NCBI GenBank assembly: GCA_963210315.1
Contig: OY723271.1
Location: 1 to 64,000, forward strand
From: Rhynchopus euleeides
Taxonomy: Eukaryota > Euglenozoa > Diplonemea > Diplonemida > Diplonemidae
Length of the DNA: 64,000 nucleotides
Direction: 5' to 3'
The position numbers and the translations under genes were made by a program. Under the pieces are notes generated by a model. The model saw only the letters and a program-made list of their open reading frames with translations. It was not told where the DNA came from and made no database searches. Numbering within the stretch: the stretch's first letter is position 1; each line of letters opens with the position of its first letter. Below are positions 22,201 through 30,200 of the stretch, in pieces.

Positions 22201-25200
22201 CATGGCGTGCGGCCCGAAGCAGCCCTCCGCCATGTGCCCATCCATGTGCGGCGTCAGATAGCTTTTCGATGCAAAGGGGGCCCCACCCTGCACCAGTGAC
22301 CGACTGCAGGAGTCGATGGGGCACCACCTCCCGGCGGTGGGGACGTCCACCAGCTTCCCCGTCAGGTCCTCCTCTCCACTGCTCTCCGACGGCTGCTCCA
22401 CTGCGTTGCGCGCCGTCAAAATGGGGCTCCTCGCCCCCTCCTCCAGCTGCGCCATGACGGTTTCCCGGACCGTGTCTCCGATCCGCACCTGCTCATAGTG
22501 TCCTCCGGCGAGGGCCACTACCTTCACAGGGCTCGTCGACACCTTGCCCGGCCCCCGCTCCGCCTTCGGCCGCTTCGGTTTCGGTCCAATGAGGAGGTTG
22601 GGCTGGCCCGGCTGCACCACCAACACCTGGAACCTCCCCTGACGCGCCACCAACTGCAGGGTCAGGTGGTCCATGTGCCGCTCACCGCGGACTCCAGCCA
22701 GGTACCCCGCGTACGCCTCCGCGGTGCCGAGCATGTTCCGGAGGCTCGGCTGTTGCGTCGCGAGGGTCGCGATGGTCTCCCGCACCCCCTGAACGTCACC
22801 CTGCTTGTATCCCAGGGCCAGATACCCGCAGTCGTTCAGGGAGGCGTTCGGGACTCGTGAGGCCCCTGCCGGCAGGGAGGCGTCGACATCCCGCATGTCC
22901 GGCCCCTTGCCTCCGCCCCGCAACGCATCCGGTGGGAGCTGCAGGCGTGGCGCGCTTCCGTCCCAGACCAGCAAACCCCTCTCCATCAGCCTCGTCGCCT
23001 GCGCCTCCGACGTGACCGCACAGGCGACTCCCGTCTCCGAGGGGGCCAGCACGACCTTGGGGTACCGTCTGAGGGCCGCTCGGGTTTTGGCCCGGTACGA
23101 CGGCGCTGCGTACACCACCGGTTGCTGCCCGCCCTGCACCCACACCACCACGCACTCCCCCGTGTCAGCCCACCGCTGCAGCGCGCCAGCTGACACTTCC
23201 AGGTTCTCCCCTGGCACGCAGCTTCGCACACCCACCCCTCGCAGCTCTGCTAGGGCCTCCTCAGGTGGTCCGTGCGGCCTCCAGCACTCCGAAGACCCGC
23301 ACTTCACGCCCAGTCCGGGTCCGGGGCACATCACGCTACCCTCACTGCGGGCGTCCCGGAACCCCCGCACCCCCATGACGGCTGACCGCCGCATCAGGAG
23401 ACGCCCTCCTCCCACCCACCACTGCGACACTGCCCTGCCCGGTCGGCGCGCCCGCCACCTGCGTCTGGGCTGGCGGCCCTTCCGGCGGCGTGTCCCGAAG
23501 AGCCACCAGATGCTCAGCTGCGCGCCCCCCAGAAGCAGCCACGGGCTCGCGACACCGCACAGTTCCAGCACCCATCCGCCTGCTGCGCCTGCTGCACCAT
23601 CCATCCATACGAAACCCTCTGCACCCCACGCCGGCAGCAGCCCCATCGGGTCCGCCACCCCCGCCAGCGCCACCACCATCCACAGCGCTAGGATGCAGGC
23701 CTGCGCCACGCTTGGCCACCACGCCACGCGAGCGCGGAGGATCGCCCACTGCGCTCCGAGCCAGCCCGCGCTCAGCAGGACCGCGCTGCACCCCGGCAAA
23801 CCCTCCCAGCCACCTGCCTCCGCCTCCACACTCGCACCGCACCAGAGCGTCCACCCAATCCACACCAGCTGCAGGCGGGCGACGCGGAGGCGGCCCGCTG
23901 CCATGAGCCCCCAGGCTGCTCGCCCCGTCACCTGCGCTACCCATGCCACACTGGCTCCCACGTCGCCGCAGAGCAGCGCCACCCCCGCCACCATTGGCCC
24001 CATGATGCCGCTCCGCTGCGCCGCCCACCATAACACCCGGAGTAGTCTGGCCCGGCCGTGAAGGCCCCATCCTGCCCCACAGGTGCCGTCGTTGCCGCTG
24101 CCGCAGACTGTCTTCAGACCAGTGAGGGTCGGCCTGGGGTCACCACTCGTCTGCCCGCCACCACCCGGCCCGGCCCGCTTGGACTCGCACTCCCCTTTCG
24201 ACCCAGCCGCTGATGCGCCCGTGTCGGTCAGGCTCGGGTCCTCGTCGCAGGTGCCGATGACGTCGTCCCTCCTTGTCCGGCTCTGTTCATCCCCCCACAC
24301 GTGCGCACCAGTGTTGGTCAGGCTCGGGTCCTTGCCGCGTGTGCAGATGACGTCGTCCCCCAAGCACTTCATGTTGGGGTCCTTCGTCCGACCGTCACCC
24401 CCCGGCTTTGCCACGGCCTCATCGCGTGTGTATGTTGTCTTCACCCCAGTCACCGTCACCGTGTTGTTGTCCACGCAGGTGCAAGTGGAGCCCTTCAGGT
24501 CGGAGAGGGCCGGCTTGGGGTCAGCACACGTCTGTCTGCCACCACACATCCCCCCTGGCCCGCTGAATTTCCTCAGGCCCGACCTCGCCATGCTGTAAAC
24601 CACCCCGCTGCGACGCTCCCGCACCGTGGCGCTCCGCAACCCTTTCAAGCCCCTCACACGTACTTTGCCTTTGTCGTCCCCAGTCGCCAGACGCTCGCCG
24701 TGGGTCCTCGCTGCCCTGTACACGCTGCAGTCCAACATGCACCCCACCTCCTTCGTTGATGTCAGCTGCCTGCAGATAGTGTCGTCTGAATCGCCCGTTG
24801 CCCACCGCGTCCCGCCGACAGGGAATGCAGTAGAAAAAGTCCCGTTGCTGTGTGCTAGGCCCGCAGTAGTGATGGCGCCACATGTAGTGATGTGTCCGTT
24901 GTCGTAGTGACCCGCAGCACGCGGCGTCTCACACCCCGTCAGTGCGATGCGGTATGTATTGTTGCGATGCATCGACGCGAAGACCGCTGGTGTCCTGACC
25001 CTGAGCCGGCGTGGGGTTAGCTGGACAGCGCACCCTTTCGCGCGACCCGTGTCGGCCACTCGAGTCTGTCCGTCGCCACGCTCGGCCGCTCCGATGCTGG
25101 TTCGGCTCGGGCCCTTTTCGCAGGTGCAGATGACGTCGTTCCTCCGCGAGTACTTCATGTTGGGGTCCTTGCAGGCCTGGCCATCCTCACCCGGCCCTGC

Positions 25201-25947
25201 CACGCCCTTGTCGAATGCCGCCTTCGCACCAGTCTCCTTCACCGTGTTGTTGTCATCACAGGTGCGGGTGGGATCCTTCTCATCAATGAGGGTCGGCTTG
25301 GGGTCAACAACACACGACTGTTCGCCCCCACGTATCCCCCGTGGCACCCTCCCTGCACCCACCCATTCGCCACCCAAAGGGGGGGTGGCCCAGCTCCCGT
25401 TCCACCACCCACCCGGTCCACCCATGGGGCCCCCAAGGGGGGAGGGGAGAGACACCGGCAGCGGTACCGTCGGCCTGGCCCCTCGGGGGACCTGGCCCAG
25501 CCAACTCGCGGGGACCGGGGGCGACCCGGGCTGCCACCCCTTCTGCTGCTGTCGGTGGGCTGGGGCGTGGTGGCCCGGCGGCTTCACCGTGAGCGGAACC
25601 GCCGCTTGCAGCATGTTGGGGGGACGTGGTGGGCGCGCCGCCACCACCGCTATCCCGCGAGAGGGGCGCATTGCCGGCGGGTGAGGCCGACGCGCTCCCC
25701 TGCCTTGCAGGCAGGGTGTCAGCAGAGGCCTCGCATGAGGCCCCTGCTCCTCTCGCCTGGCGCGCCCCTCGACAGGGGCGGCCAGCCCGCGTTCTTCCGC
25801 TACCGGGGGCGACCCGGGCTGCGCTACCGGGGGCGACCCGGGCTGCTTCTGCTCCAACGGTGCTGTCGTCAGCACCGCGAGCGCCACCACCGCCAGCGTC
25901 GCCCCCAGCTGGGCCTGCCATCGCCTGGGCGGCTCTCGCCCTTCCAT
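16264..25947 (-). CDS. LINE A polyprotein: membrane/secretory N-terminus, OTU-like domains, zinc fingers, RT, restriction-like endonuclease
   Basis: Single 3,227-residue frame, far longer than the 1,000-2,000 residues usual in the R2 group. Order by residue: signal-peptide-like LGATLAVVALAVL (about 14-30); PGSPPVA repeats; Cys-containing repeats around CKDPNMK and DVICTC (about 230-620) with possible N-glycosylation sites; a Trp-rich hydrophobic region of about six helices (about 630-830); OTU-like domain 1 with NDCGYLALG and GGHYEQV (about 1035-1155); C2H2-type fingers (about 1207-1290); RT (about 1505-1980) with FTNAFNAVDR, GVQQGDPLGPLLF and YLDDG; CCHC knuckle (about 2045); endonuclease motif RRPGDV...AIDVAVVNP (about 2100-2125); OTU-like module 2 without the catalytic cysteine (about 2320-2450) and a RING-like finger CHIC...CGHC (about 2497-2533); OTU-like module 3 with GDCLFDAV and GHFVPVV (about 2668-2800) plus finger (about 2840-2870); a low-complexity linker and a conserved W..LF C-terminal block (about 3100). 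The start at 25947 matches the start of LINE B. Confidence 0.88.
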   Translation of the reverse strand: MEGREPPRRWQAQLGATLAVVALAVLTTAPLEQKQPGSPPVAQPGSPPVAEERGLAAPVEGRARREEQGPHARPLLTPCLQGRGARRPHPPAMRPSRGIAVVAARPPRPPNMLQAAVPLTVKPPGHHAPAHRQQQKGWQPGSPPVPASWLGQVPRGARPTVPLPVSLPSPLGGPMGGPGGWWNGSWATPPLGGEWVGAGRVPRGIRGGEQSCVVDPKPTLIDEKDPTRTCDDNNTVKETGAKAAFDKGVAGPGEDGQACKDPNMKYSRRNDVICTCEKGPSRTSIGAAERGDGQTRVADTGRAKGCAVQLTPRRLRVRTPAVFASMHRNNTYRIALTGCETPRAAGHYDNGHITTCGAITTAGLAHSNGTFSTAFPVGGTRWATGDSDDTICRQLTSTKEVGCMLDCSVYRAARTHGERLATGDDKGKVRVRGLKGLRSATVRERRSGVVYSMARSGLRKFSGPGGMCGGRQTCADPKPALSDLKGSTCTCVDNNTVTVTGVKTTYTRDEAVAKPGGDGRTKDPNMKCLGDDVICTRGKDPSLTNTGAHVWGDEQSRTRRDDVIGTCDEDPSLTDTGASAAGSKGECESKRAGPGGGGQTSGDPRPTLTGLKTVCGSGNDGTCGAGWGLHGRARLLRVLWWAAQRSGIMGPMVAGVALLCGDVGASVAWVAQVTGRAAWGLMAAGRLRVARLQLVWIGWTLWCGASVEAEAGGWEGLPGCSAVLLSAGWLGAQWAILRARVAWWPSVAQACILALWMVVALAGVADPMGLLPAWGAEGFVWMDGAAGAAGGWVLELCGVASPWLLLGGAQLSIWWLFGTRRRKGRQPRRRWRARRPGRAVSQWWVGGGRLLMRRSAVMGVRGFRDARSEGSVMCPGPGLGVKCGSSECWRPHGPPEEALAELRGVGVRSCVPGENLEVSAGALQRWADTGECVVVWVQGGQQPVVYAAPSYRAKTRAALRRYPKVVLAPSETGVACAVTSEAQATRLMERGLLVWDGSAPRLQLPPDALRGGGKGPDMRDVDASLPAGASRVPNASLNDCGYLALGYKQGDVQGVRETIATLATQQPSLRNMLGTAEAYAGYLAGVRGERHMDHLTLQLVARQGRFQVLVVQPGQPNLLIGPKPKRPKAERGPGKVSTSPVKVVALAGGHYEQVRIGDTVRETVMAQLEEGARSPILTARNAVEQPSESSGEEDLTGKLVDVPTAGRWCPIDSCSRSLVQGGAPFASKSYLTPHMDGHMAEGCFGPHAMQEILRQAGLRTCAVCSRVMSLLASRRKAEEVCDRCHPTVQEEEIGSPSSAQGRYEGLPSWEQIAQADVRTWESVPKELQGEWAGLFRDACREVATTQTDGSWRVLAMLPLLVLRKEKMGKSRKAQTLRQRRMMLGRLRQGEFAQVWAAEAGKRQPAGPSRASRGSQDPTEEHRRWQGRVQKLTAQGRTSAAVKALTPEAVAPKDTDTLKKLKAKHPVGKVARCSKPDATLCDAFSPLQVLQGVKGFPTGSAGGALGLRPDHLKAAVTHPTARALPALTHLVNAMARGAAPASVQPWLAGANLTALRKSEKEVRPIACGESLRRLVAKLLAARHRDEAKAVLLRSGQVGVAVRQGAEAATAVTANYAARRRGQDACILKVDFTNAFNAVDRSAFLREVEQKFPGMLPWVAWCYASPSKLQFGKECVTSSCGVQQGDPLGPLLFSLAIAPVAEEVKQIKGIHGAVWYLDDGVIMGSGYAVGQAYRLIVERCKHLGLQVREDKCELVDLSGRGTGHSVQEWAGWGLKVVEKPKNSPIPGIRWMRDGNFELLGAPIGEAAWCEQFMSERVDQFVTSLDALDKLTDSQTAFALLRECLGFARMVFFMRAIGFKGVTGYLERYDARVQRSLAKLLGYDDDCLPQEAMLQASLPVRIGGLGIRKSADHWHAAALASSAGTAALCRRLDRDFVWDAEGWRQTVSSYNEMVAEGWRLDTEAPPERAPEQRSLSLGILERWYNALMDEADAVTRARMQSLLLPGCGAWLTGNPARWEAMPPLPFQAVLRYRLGLPLYESLARCECCGKDGVMDAHGLHATLCEKGGGAITRHEAVADALLRAARQGGLRAERETLGLLEGDRRRPGDVTLQQGFLDGRVTAIDVAVVNPLAPSFLQLAARTVGGAAARRQTTKVWKYREDEAVRTGRLAFEPFVVELFGGWGQRAHSIMNRLVSLGAAKLGVGRVQVAQQTARSMGWAFQKAVGASLESCGRLCTVAGQGRQRVELTKTPVIDPETYVKFGDLMPGVVMEEVPPDAPDVDEDEGSEGDDAPPSDPTPQEERVFDAKLAQWRRRCDPGGSRTVGQCVTGCAASLPAWYQLKQLGAVLPRGKAGDGLSAIMAGRGAPCSLSQARRQAVALVLHAPALRREVDDPTEWSRRMLAPQEADGSMAECAWADLALLRALAVVTRSEILVIRDFGEPVLCRPAPGAQVGGRFSLCAVGKGFVRVDVDMDLSQMPEGPEAELGTQMDRVVAGDKGAECHICAVEIPPRARHLRCGHCMRAACEACGGSGLPCACPKIQLVKASEAGRSQGWAAPTGVKQEMEVDAAEDQAEAGETSIGGCVYLDGCAPTPQGTPMATDANAEPASEEERQAREASRWQLVQELAGTEPVAAFIAQWQSAAPSDVSQCLGVEELVRSLQGQVRWKAAYTVGDCLFDAVVAQLPTGLKVTAAEARTRAVKAVMQHAGLRTMVEGGEPEVWAQQMSRRGAGPGLQSWADELVLGGLARALRITILSFRRQGCGVRVWRAAERAVAMAAVAFVDESGQADGTAVGHFVPVVLPEPLQQWAREVDTCPVGQDKRVRGCEQAKRMRLQVGWQTSCGACTTPVGPRGCWGCGECGVAVCLTCRERCPTAYRGCSGAPPVPPPTGSRGPRQTGGDVTSLGEGSNNKPSAIPQQTTEAQTSGAAEEAPRAARASAEAATAAPATTTTATTAAETTPLGEGSTTTPSAILQQAPASAATTTAAVQEALPQGDFAFDDDEVQEDLSQEDVDVDDDEVQEEMSDNVAEQSDGSMGGNQQQTATRVSWVRIPAERARKEQWAGSSEDGTAMVEGVRVFPCAAMAAASGAADAACIPDSADGWEGLFGRNGPHAGAAATAHCVFKQWIADRRAVDATYYTTGGRQGSQEGNAEYLACKRVDSHANKRQKAALKRKRRVQRQERDRRDGGRGSGDCRDRRGGDGAGRGSGRERRAGRHEPTIMGAGRGARR

Positions 25948-26257
25948 CGCTCGTGCTCGTGGGGTTGGGGGTTGGGGGAGTGGAGGGGGATGGATGGTGG
26001 GGAACAGAGCCCAAGGGACAAGTGGCCCAAGGGGGAGTGGGTTGGTGGTTGCTGTAAAATGAAATCTAGGCCCAACCAGCCCTCCCGGCTCTGCCCGCCC
26101 ACAAGGTCAAGAAGATTGGAAAGGGGAAAAGGGTGAGGGAAGGGGTGGAATGGGGGATGCCCAAGGGAGGGGGGGGGGCCCAACCGAACCCAACCGACCA
26201 GGGAGCACGAGTGTGTATACCAATGAAGTACAGAAACTGTAGCTTAAGAAATCGTTG
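25948..26257 (-). promoter_or_regulatory. 5' UTR / leader of LINE A
   Basis: About 310 bp between the element's 5' end and its ATG. The sense strand begins CAACGATTTCTTAAGC and then folds as TACAG-TTT-CTGTA; ACCAA at the extreme end can pair with TTGGT about 40 bases on. The same leader opens LINEs B and D, which belong to two different families. It probably contains the internal promoter and a structured 5' RNA; this is inference. Confidence 0.6.
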
Positions 26258-26495
26258 GTGCATTTGATGTGCGACAAAATCCCGTCGGCCAGGTGCAAGG
26301 TGAAGAGCACAAAGACTGGGAAGTCCGAGTGCAAGTCGAACTTCCCGAAGCCGTTCCAGGAGGTGTCCATCATCGATTCGAATGGGATCTACTGCCTCCC
26401 GCGGAGGCCCAACAATGGCCGCAAGACGGTTGTCCCACCGTCGACGGTCAAGAACAGGCACCTCCATGAGAAGGACAACAGGTACGTGGTGCCCC
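26258..26495 (+). CDS. Helitron replicase, segment II (between LINEs A and B)
   Basis: This 78-codon segment continues segment I in frame: VHLMCDK, then a Cys-containing stretch and FPKPF, GIYCLPRRP and NRYVVP. The pattern C...FPKPF...DG.Y.RR is the block found between the HUH motif and the tyrosine motif in Helitron Rep domains. It is bounded by the right target duplication of LINE A (26258-26268) and the left target duplication of LINE B (26487-26495). Confidence 0.85.
26487..26495. repeat. Target-site duplication of LINE B, left copy
   Basis: TGGTGCCCC here and at 37251-37259. Part of it (TGGT) could also belong to the LINE leader, so the certain duplication is GCCCC plus up to four bases. 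Confidence 0.85.
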
Positions 26496-27288
26496 TTTTT
26501 TTTTTGGTACCCGGGGGCGAACCGGGGGACTGCTACTCTCCACCTCTGCTCTTGGGGTGTCTGCTGCTTGTCGAGATGACATGCAGGGCGGAAGCCAACG
26601 ACACAGTTGCTGTTGGCCACGTGTGGCAGAGGCTAGAGGCTAGAGGGCCGTGTACTTGGCAAGTTCGAACAACAAGGGCCAGACCTCTTCTACAGTCTCT
26701 CCCCAAATGGCGACCGTTCGAAAAGTCCAGGGCCCAGAACGCGCAAAAAACAGGGTTGAAACAGTCCCTGTCGAGCGGTTTGCGGGACCGAGCGGGCCAT
26801 CCCTCCAAACCACTCGAACTGGGGGAGGGAACTGCAGAGGAGGGGCGGAATCGAGGGGAATGGTGGAATCAGGGAGCGAATTTACAGGGGTCCGTGGTGC
26901 CGTGGCTCTCACACACGTTCTGCTGGTGCCACTCCGAGTTTGTGGCGAACTTTTTCGGACACCACCGACCCCCCCAAAGGGCAAGACTATTCACACTGTG
27001 CAAGACTCTATTAAGGGGGAGGGGCGGGGGGGGGGACGATCAGATTTGTTTGTTTAGGCGCCGTGGGACCGAATGGACTTTCCGGACCCACGGCTCGAAG
27101 GTCAAACTATACACACTGGAATCGATGATGATGCTTGGGGGCCTAGGCGCGAGGGGAACGGACGCGGGGGTCCCAACCACCCACCCTAGACGGACTATAC
27201 ACACGACTCTACCGAAGAGGGGAGGAGGGGGAAGGGGGGGGGAGGAGGTTGCACCCTACGTGCACCGTCCTCTCCCTGCATGAACGCT
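26496..27288 (-). other. 3' UTR of LINE B
   Basis: About 790 bp, homologous to the LINE A 3' UTR but clearly diverged. The terminal T-arm-like hairpin is identical. The copy at 56911-57164 is almost identical to the last 250 bp of this UTR, so it belongs to the B subfamily, whereas C and F belong to the A subfamily. Confidence 0.8.
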
Positions 27289-30200
27289 TCACCTCCGCCG
27301 ACGGGGCCCCTGGCCCCCTACTCCGATCACCGCAGCCTGCCTCTCCTGCCCGCCGCCACGGTCCCTACGGTCGCCGCCACCCCTGCCGCCGCCTCTCCCG
27401 GCTGCCCACCTGTCGCGGCCCTGCCTCCCTCCACCCTGGCCGTCGCCCCTCCTGTCCCGGGGGTCCGTCACCCCTCCCCCGCCACGGCCGCCCCGCGGTC
27501 GCGCCGCCTCCTCCGGGTGCCGCTCACGCGTCCGTCTCTTGTCCACCCGGCTGTTCACGCGCTTGCACGCGAAGAACTCCTCCACCCGTGCCGCACTCGC
27601 CCCTTCCCGCCTCGAGTTGAAGTCGGCATCTACCGACCGTCGATCCGCCACCCACTGCTTGTAGACAGCGTGTGCCGTCTCGACCTCCAACTCTGAGCGC
27701 CCGTGCTGGCCGAAGAGCTCGAACCAGCCTTCTGCCGTCCGAGGGACCCACGCCGCCTCCTTCGCTCCCTCCGCCGCCGCCTTCGCTGCCGAAGGAAACA
27801 CCATCCTGCCGTCCACCTCTGCTGGCCCGTCAGACCGACTCCCTGCCCACTTCCCCATACCCGCGCGAGCTGCTGAGATCAGGATCACTGACACTTGGGT
27901 GGCTGTGTTTGTGTTTTGGGTGCCTCCCGTTGACGTGACCGTGCCCTCGTCGCTCATGCCGTCCACCCCCTCCGACAACTCGTCGTCGAAGGCGATGCCG
28001 CCGTCCGCCCCTCGAGGGAGCTCCATCGTCGATGCTGCTGCCGCTGCCGCCGCTGTCGCTGCCGCTGCTGCCTGCCGAGGGATGGCTGTGGGTCCGTTGT
28101 TGGAGCCTTCCCCCAGAGGTGTCGCCGCTGCTGCCGCCGCCGCCGCCGCCGCACTCGACGGGGTGCCCCCCACGGGAGCTGCCGAAGGGGATGGTGAGGA
28201 GTGGGGAAGGGCCGGCGAGTGCCGGGATGGAGTGGGTTGGGATGGAGTAGGTTGAGAAGAAGTAGAGTGGGATGATGTAGGGTGGGATGTAGTAGGTTGG
28301 GATGATGTAGTCTGAGATGTAGGGTGGGATGTAGTAGGTTGGGATGATGTAGTCTGAGATGCCGTCGGAGGGTGGGTGTTATGGGGTGAAGGGAGGGGGT
28401 GGGATGTCGAAGAAGACGGGTTGTCGAGGTGTGCTTCACCGCACCACCTGTATGTCGCCGGGGACTTGTCGCGGCACGTGAGGCACACTGCCACCCCGCA
28501 CTCGCTGCATCCCCAGCACCCGCGAACGCTCACCGGCGTGGTGCACGCCCCGCAGCTCGTCTGCCAACCGACCTGGAGGCTCATCAGCCGCGCAGCTTCA
28601 CACCCCCGGACGCGGATATCCTGCCCCACTGGGCACGCGTCCACCTCCAGCGCCCACTGCTGCAGCGGCTCGGGCAGGATCACGGGCACAAAGTGGCCCA
28701 CCGCTGTGCCGTCTGCCTGTCCCGACTCACCCACAAACGCCACCGCCGCCATCCCTGCCGCCCGCCTCGCTGCGCGCCACACTCTGACCCCCTGGCCCTG
28801 CTTCCTGAACGCCAGGATGTTGATGCAGAGGGCCCTCGCGAGCCCCCCGAGGACCAGCTCGTCAGCCCACGACTGCAGCCCCGGCCCTGCCCCGCTGCGG
28901 CCCATCAGCCGAGCCCACGCCTCCGGCGCCCCCTCCACCAGCGCGCGCAGCCCGGCGTGCGACACCACCGCCTCCACTGCTCGCCTCCGCGCCTCGGCCG
29001 CTGTCACAATCAGACTGGCCGGCAGCTGACCGACCACCGCGTCAAACAGGCAGTCGCCCACGGTGTACTCCGCCCGCCACCGCACCTGTCCCTGGAGGGA
29101 CCCCACCAGGTCCTCGACTTCCAAACACTGTGACACATCCGCGGGGGCGGCACTCTGCCACTGGGCGATGAAGGCCGCCACAGGCTCCGTGGCCGACAGC
29201 TCCTGCACGCGCTGCCACCGGTCCGCTTCCCGCTCTCGCTGCTCGGCTGCTGTGCCCCGCACCGCCCCGGCGGGGGTCACTGGCGGCGCGCCCGATGGAG
29301 GAGGTGTGCACCCGTCTGGTGACGCGGCCGGTGAAGGTGCTGCCGTCGCTCCCGCCCCACCCGCCCGTCGCTTCTTCGGGGCCGCACCCGGCTCCCCTGC
29401 CTCCTCGCACACCTCCTCTTTCACCACCGCCGCCCACCCGCGGGGCCGCCCCGACGCCTGCACCAACCGCAAACGCCCCCTCGGACAAGCGCACGGCAGG
29501 TCCTCCCCACCACACGCCATGCACGCCGCCTGCATGCACTTACGGCACCGGAGGTGGAGAGACTGCGGCCCCACCTTCTCCCTGCAAATGTGGCAGATCG
29601 CCCCAGCCTGGCCGGCGAACACCCTCTCCATCGGCTCCGCAACGGCCGCCTCTGGCCCCGCCGGCAGCTGCGATGTGTCCACCTCCACGTCGACCCGCAC
29701 AAAACCCCGCCCGTCCGCACACAAAGCGAAGCGTGTCCGCACCTGCGCCTCCGGCCTCGGCCTGCACACCACTGGCTCCCCGTAGTCCCGCAGGACGAGG
29801 ATCTCCACACGCAGCACCACTGCCAGCGCCCGCAGCACCGCCATGTCCGCCCATGCCTCCTGTGGCACACTGCCATCTGGCAAGCGTGTCGGCGCCCGCA
29901 TCCGGCAGCTCCATTCCGCAGGATCTGCCACTTCTGGCCGCAGCTCCGGAGCGTTCAGCACCAACCCGACTGCCTGCCTCCGCGCCTGCTCCAGCGAACA
30001 CGGCGCGTCACCACCCCTGATGACGGCCTCAACCCCGTCGACTGCTTGCCCCGTCGGCATTGTGCCCCCCAGCTGCCGCAGCTGGTACCAGGCGGGGAGA
30101 CTGGCTGCACACCCCTCCTGCAGACACTGCGCTGCGGTCTTCTCCCCCCGGGGGTCGCACCTCTTCCGCCACTGCGCCACCTTCACGTCGAAGGCGCGCT

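Larger units (their letters stand above)
15493..26257 (-). mobile_element. LINE A: full-length R2/NeSL-group non-LTR retrotransposon, family 1
   Basis: A 10.8-kb element on the minus strand, bounded by an 11-bp target duplication. It has an 8-nt oligo(A) tail (T run at 15492-15499), a 3' UTR of about 770 bp, one uninterrupted 3,227-codon frame (16264-25947) and a 5' UTR of about 310 bp that starts CAACGATTTCTTAAGC. It is inserted antisense in the Helitron Rep gene. RT followed by a CCHC knuckle and a restriction-like endonuclease places it with the early-branching R2/NeSL/CRE group. The closest clade cannot be set by eye; the OTU domains recall Dualen/RandI, but that group also carries an APE nuclease, which I do not see. 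It looks whole and young. Confidence 0.92.

Noticed and set aside
26180-26257. Trans-spliced leader exon or insertion into a spliced-leader gene
   Set aside because: The similarity between families runs through some 300 bp of leader rather than stopping after a short exon, and the flanks are a Helitron with target duplications.
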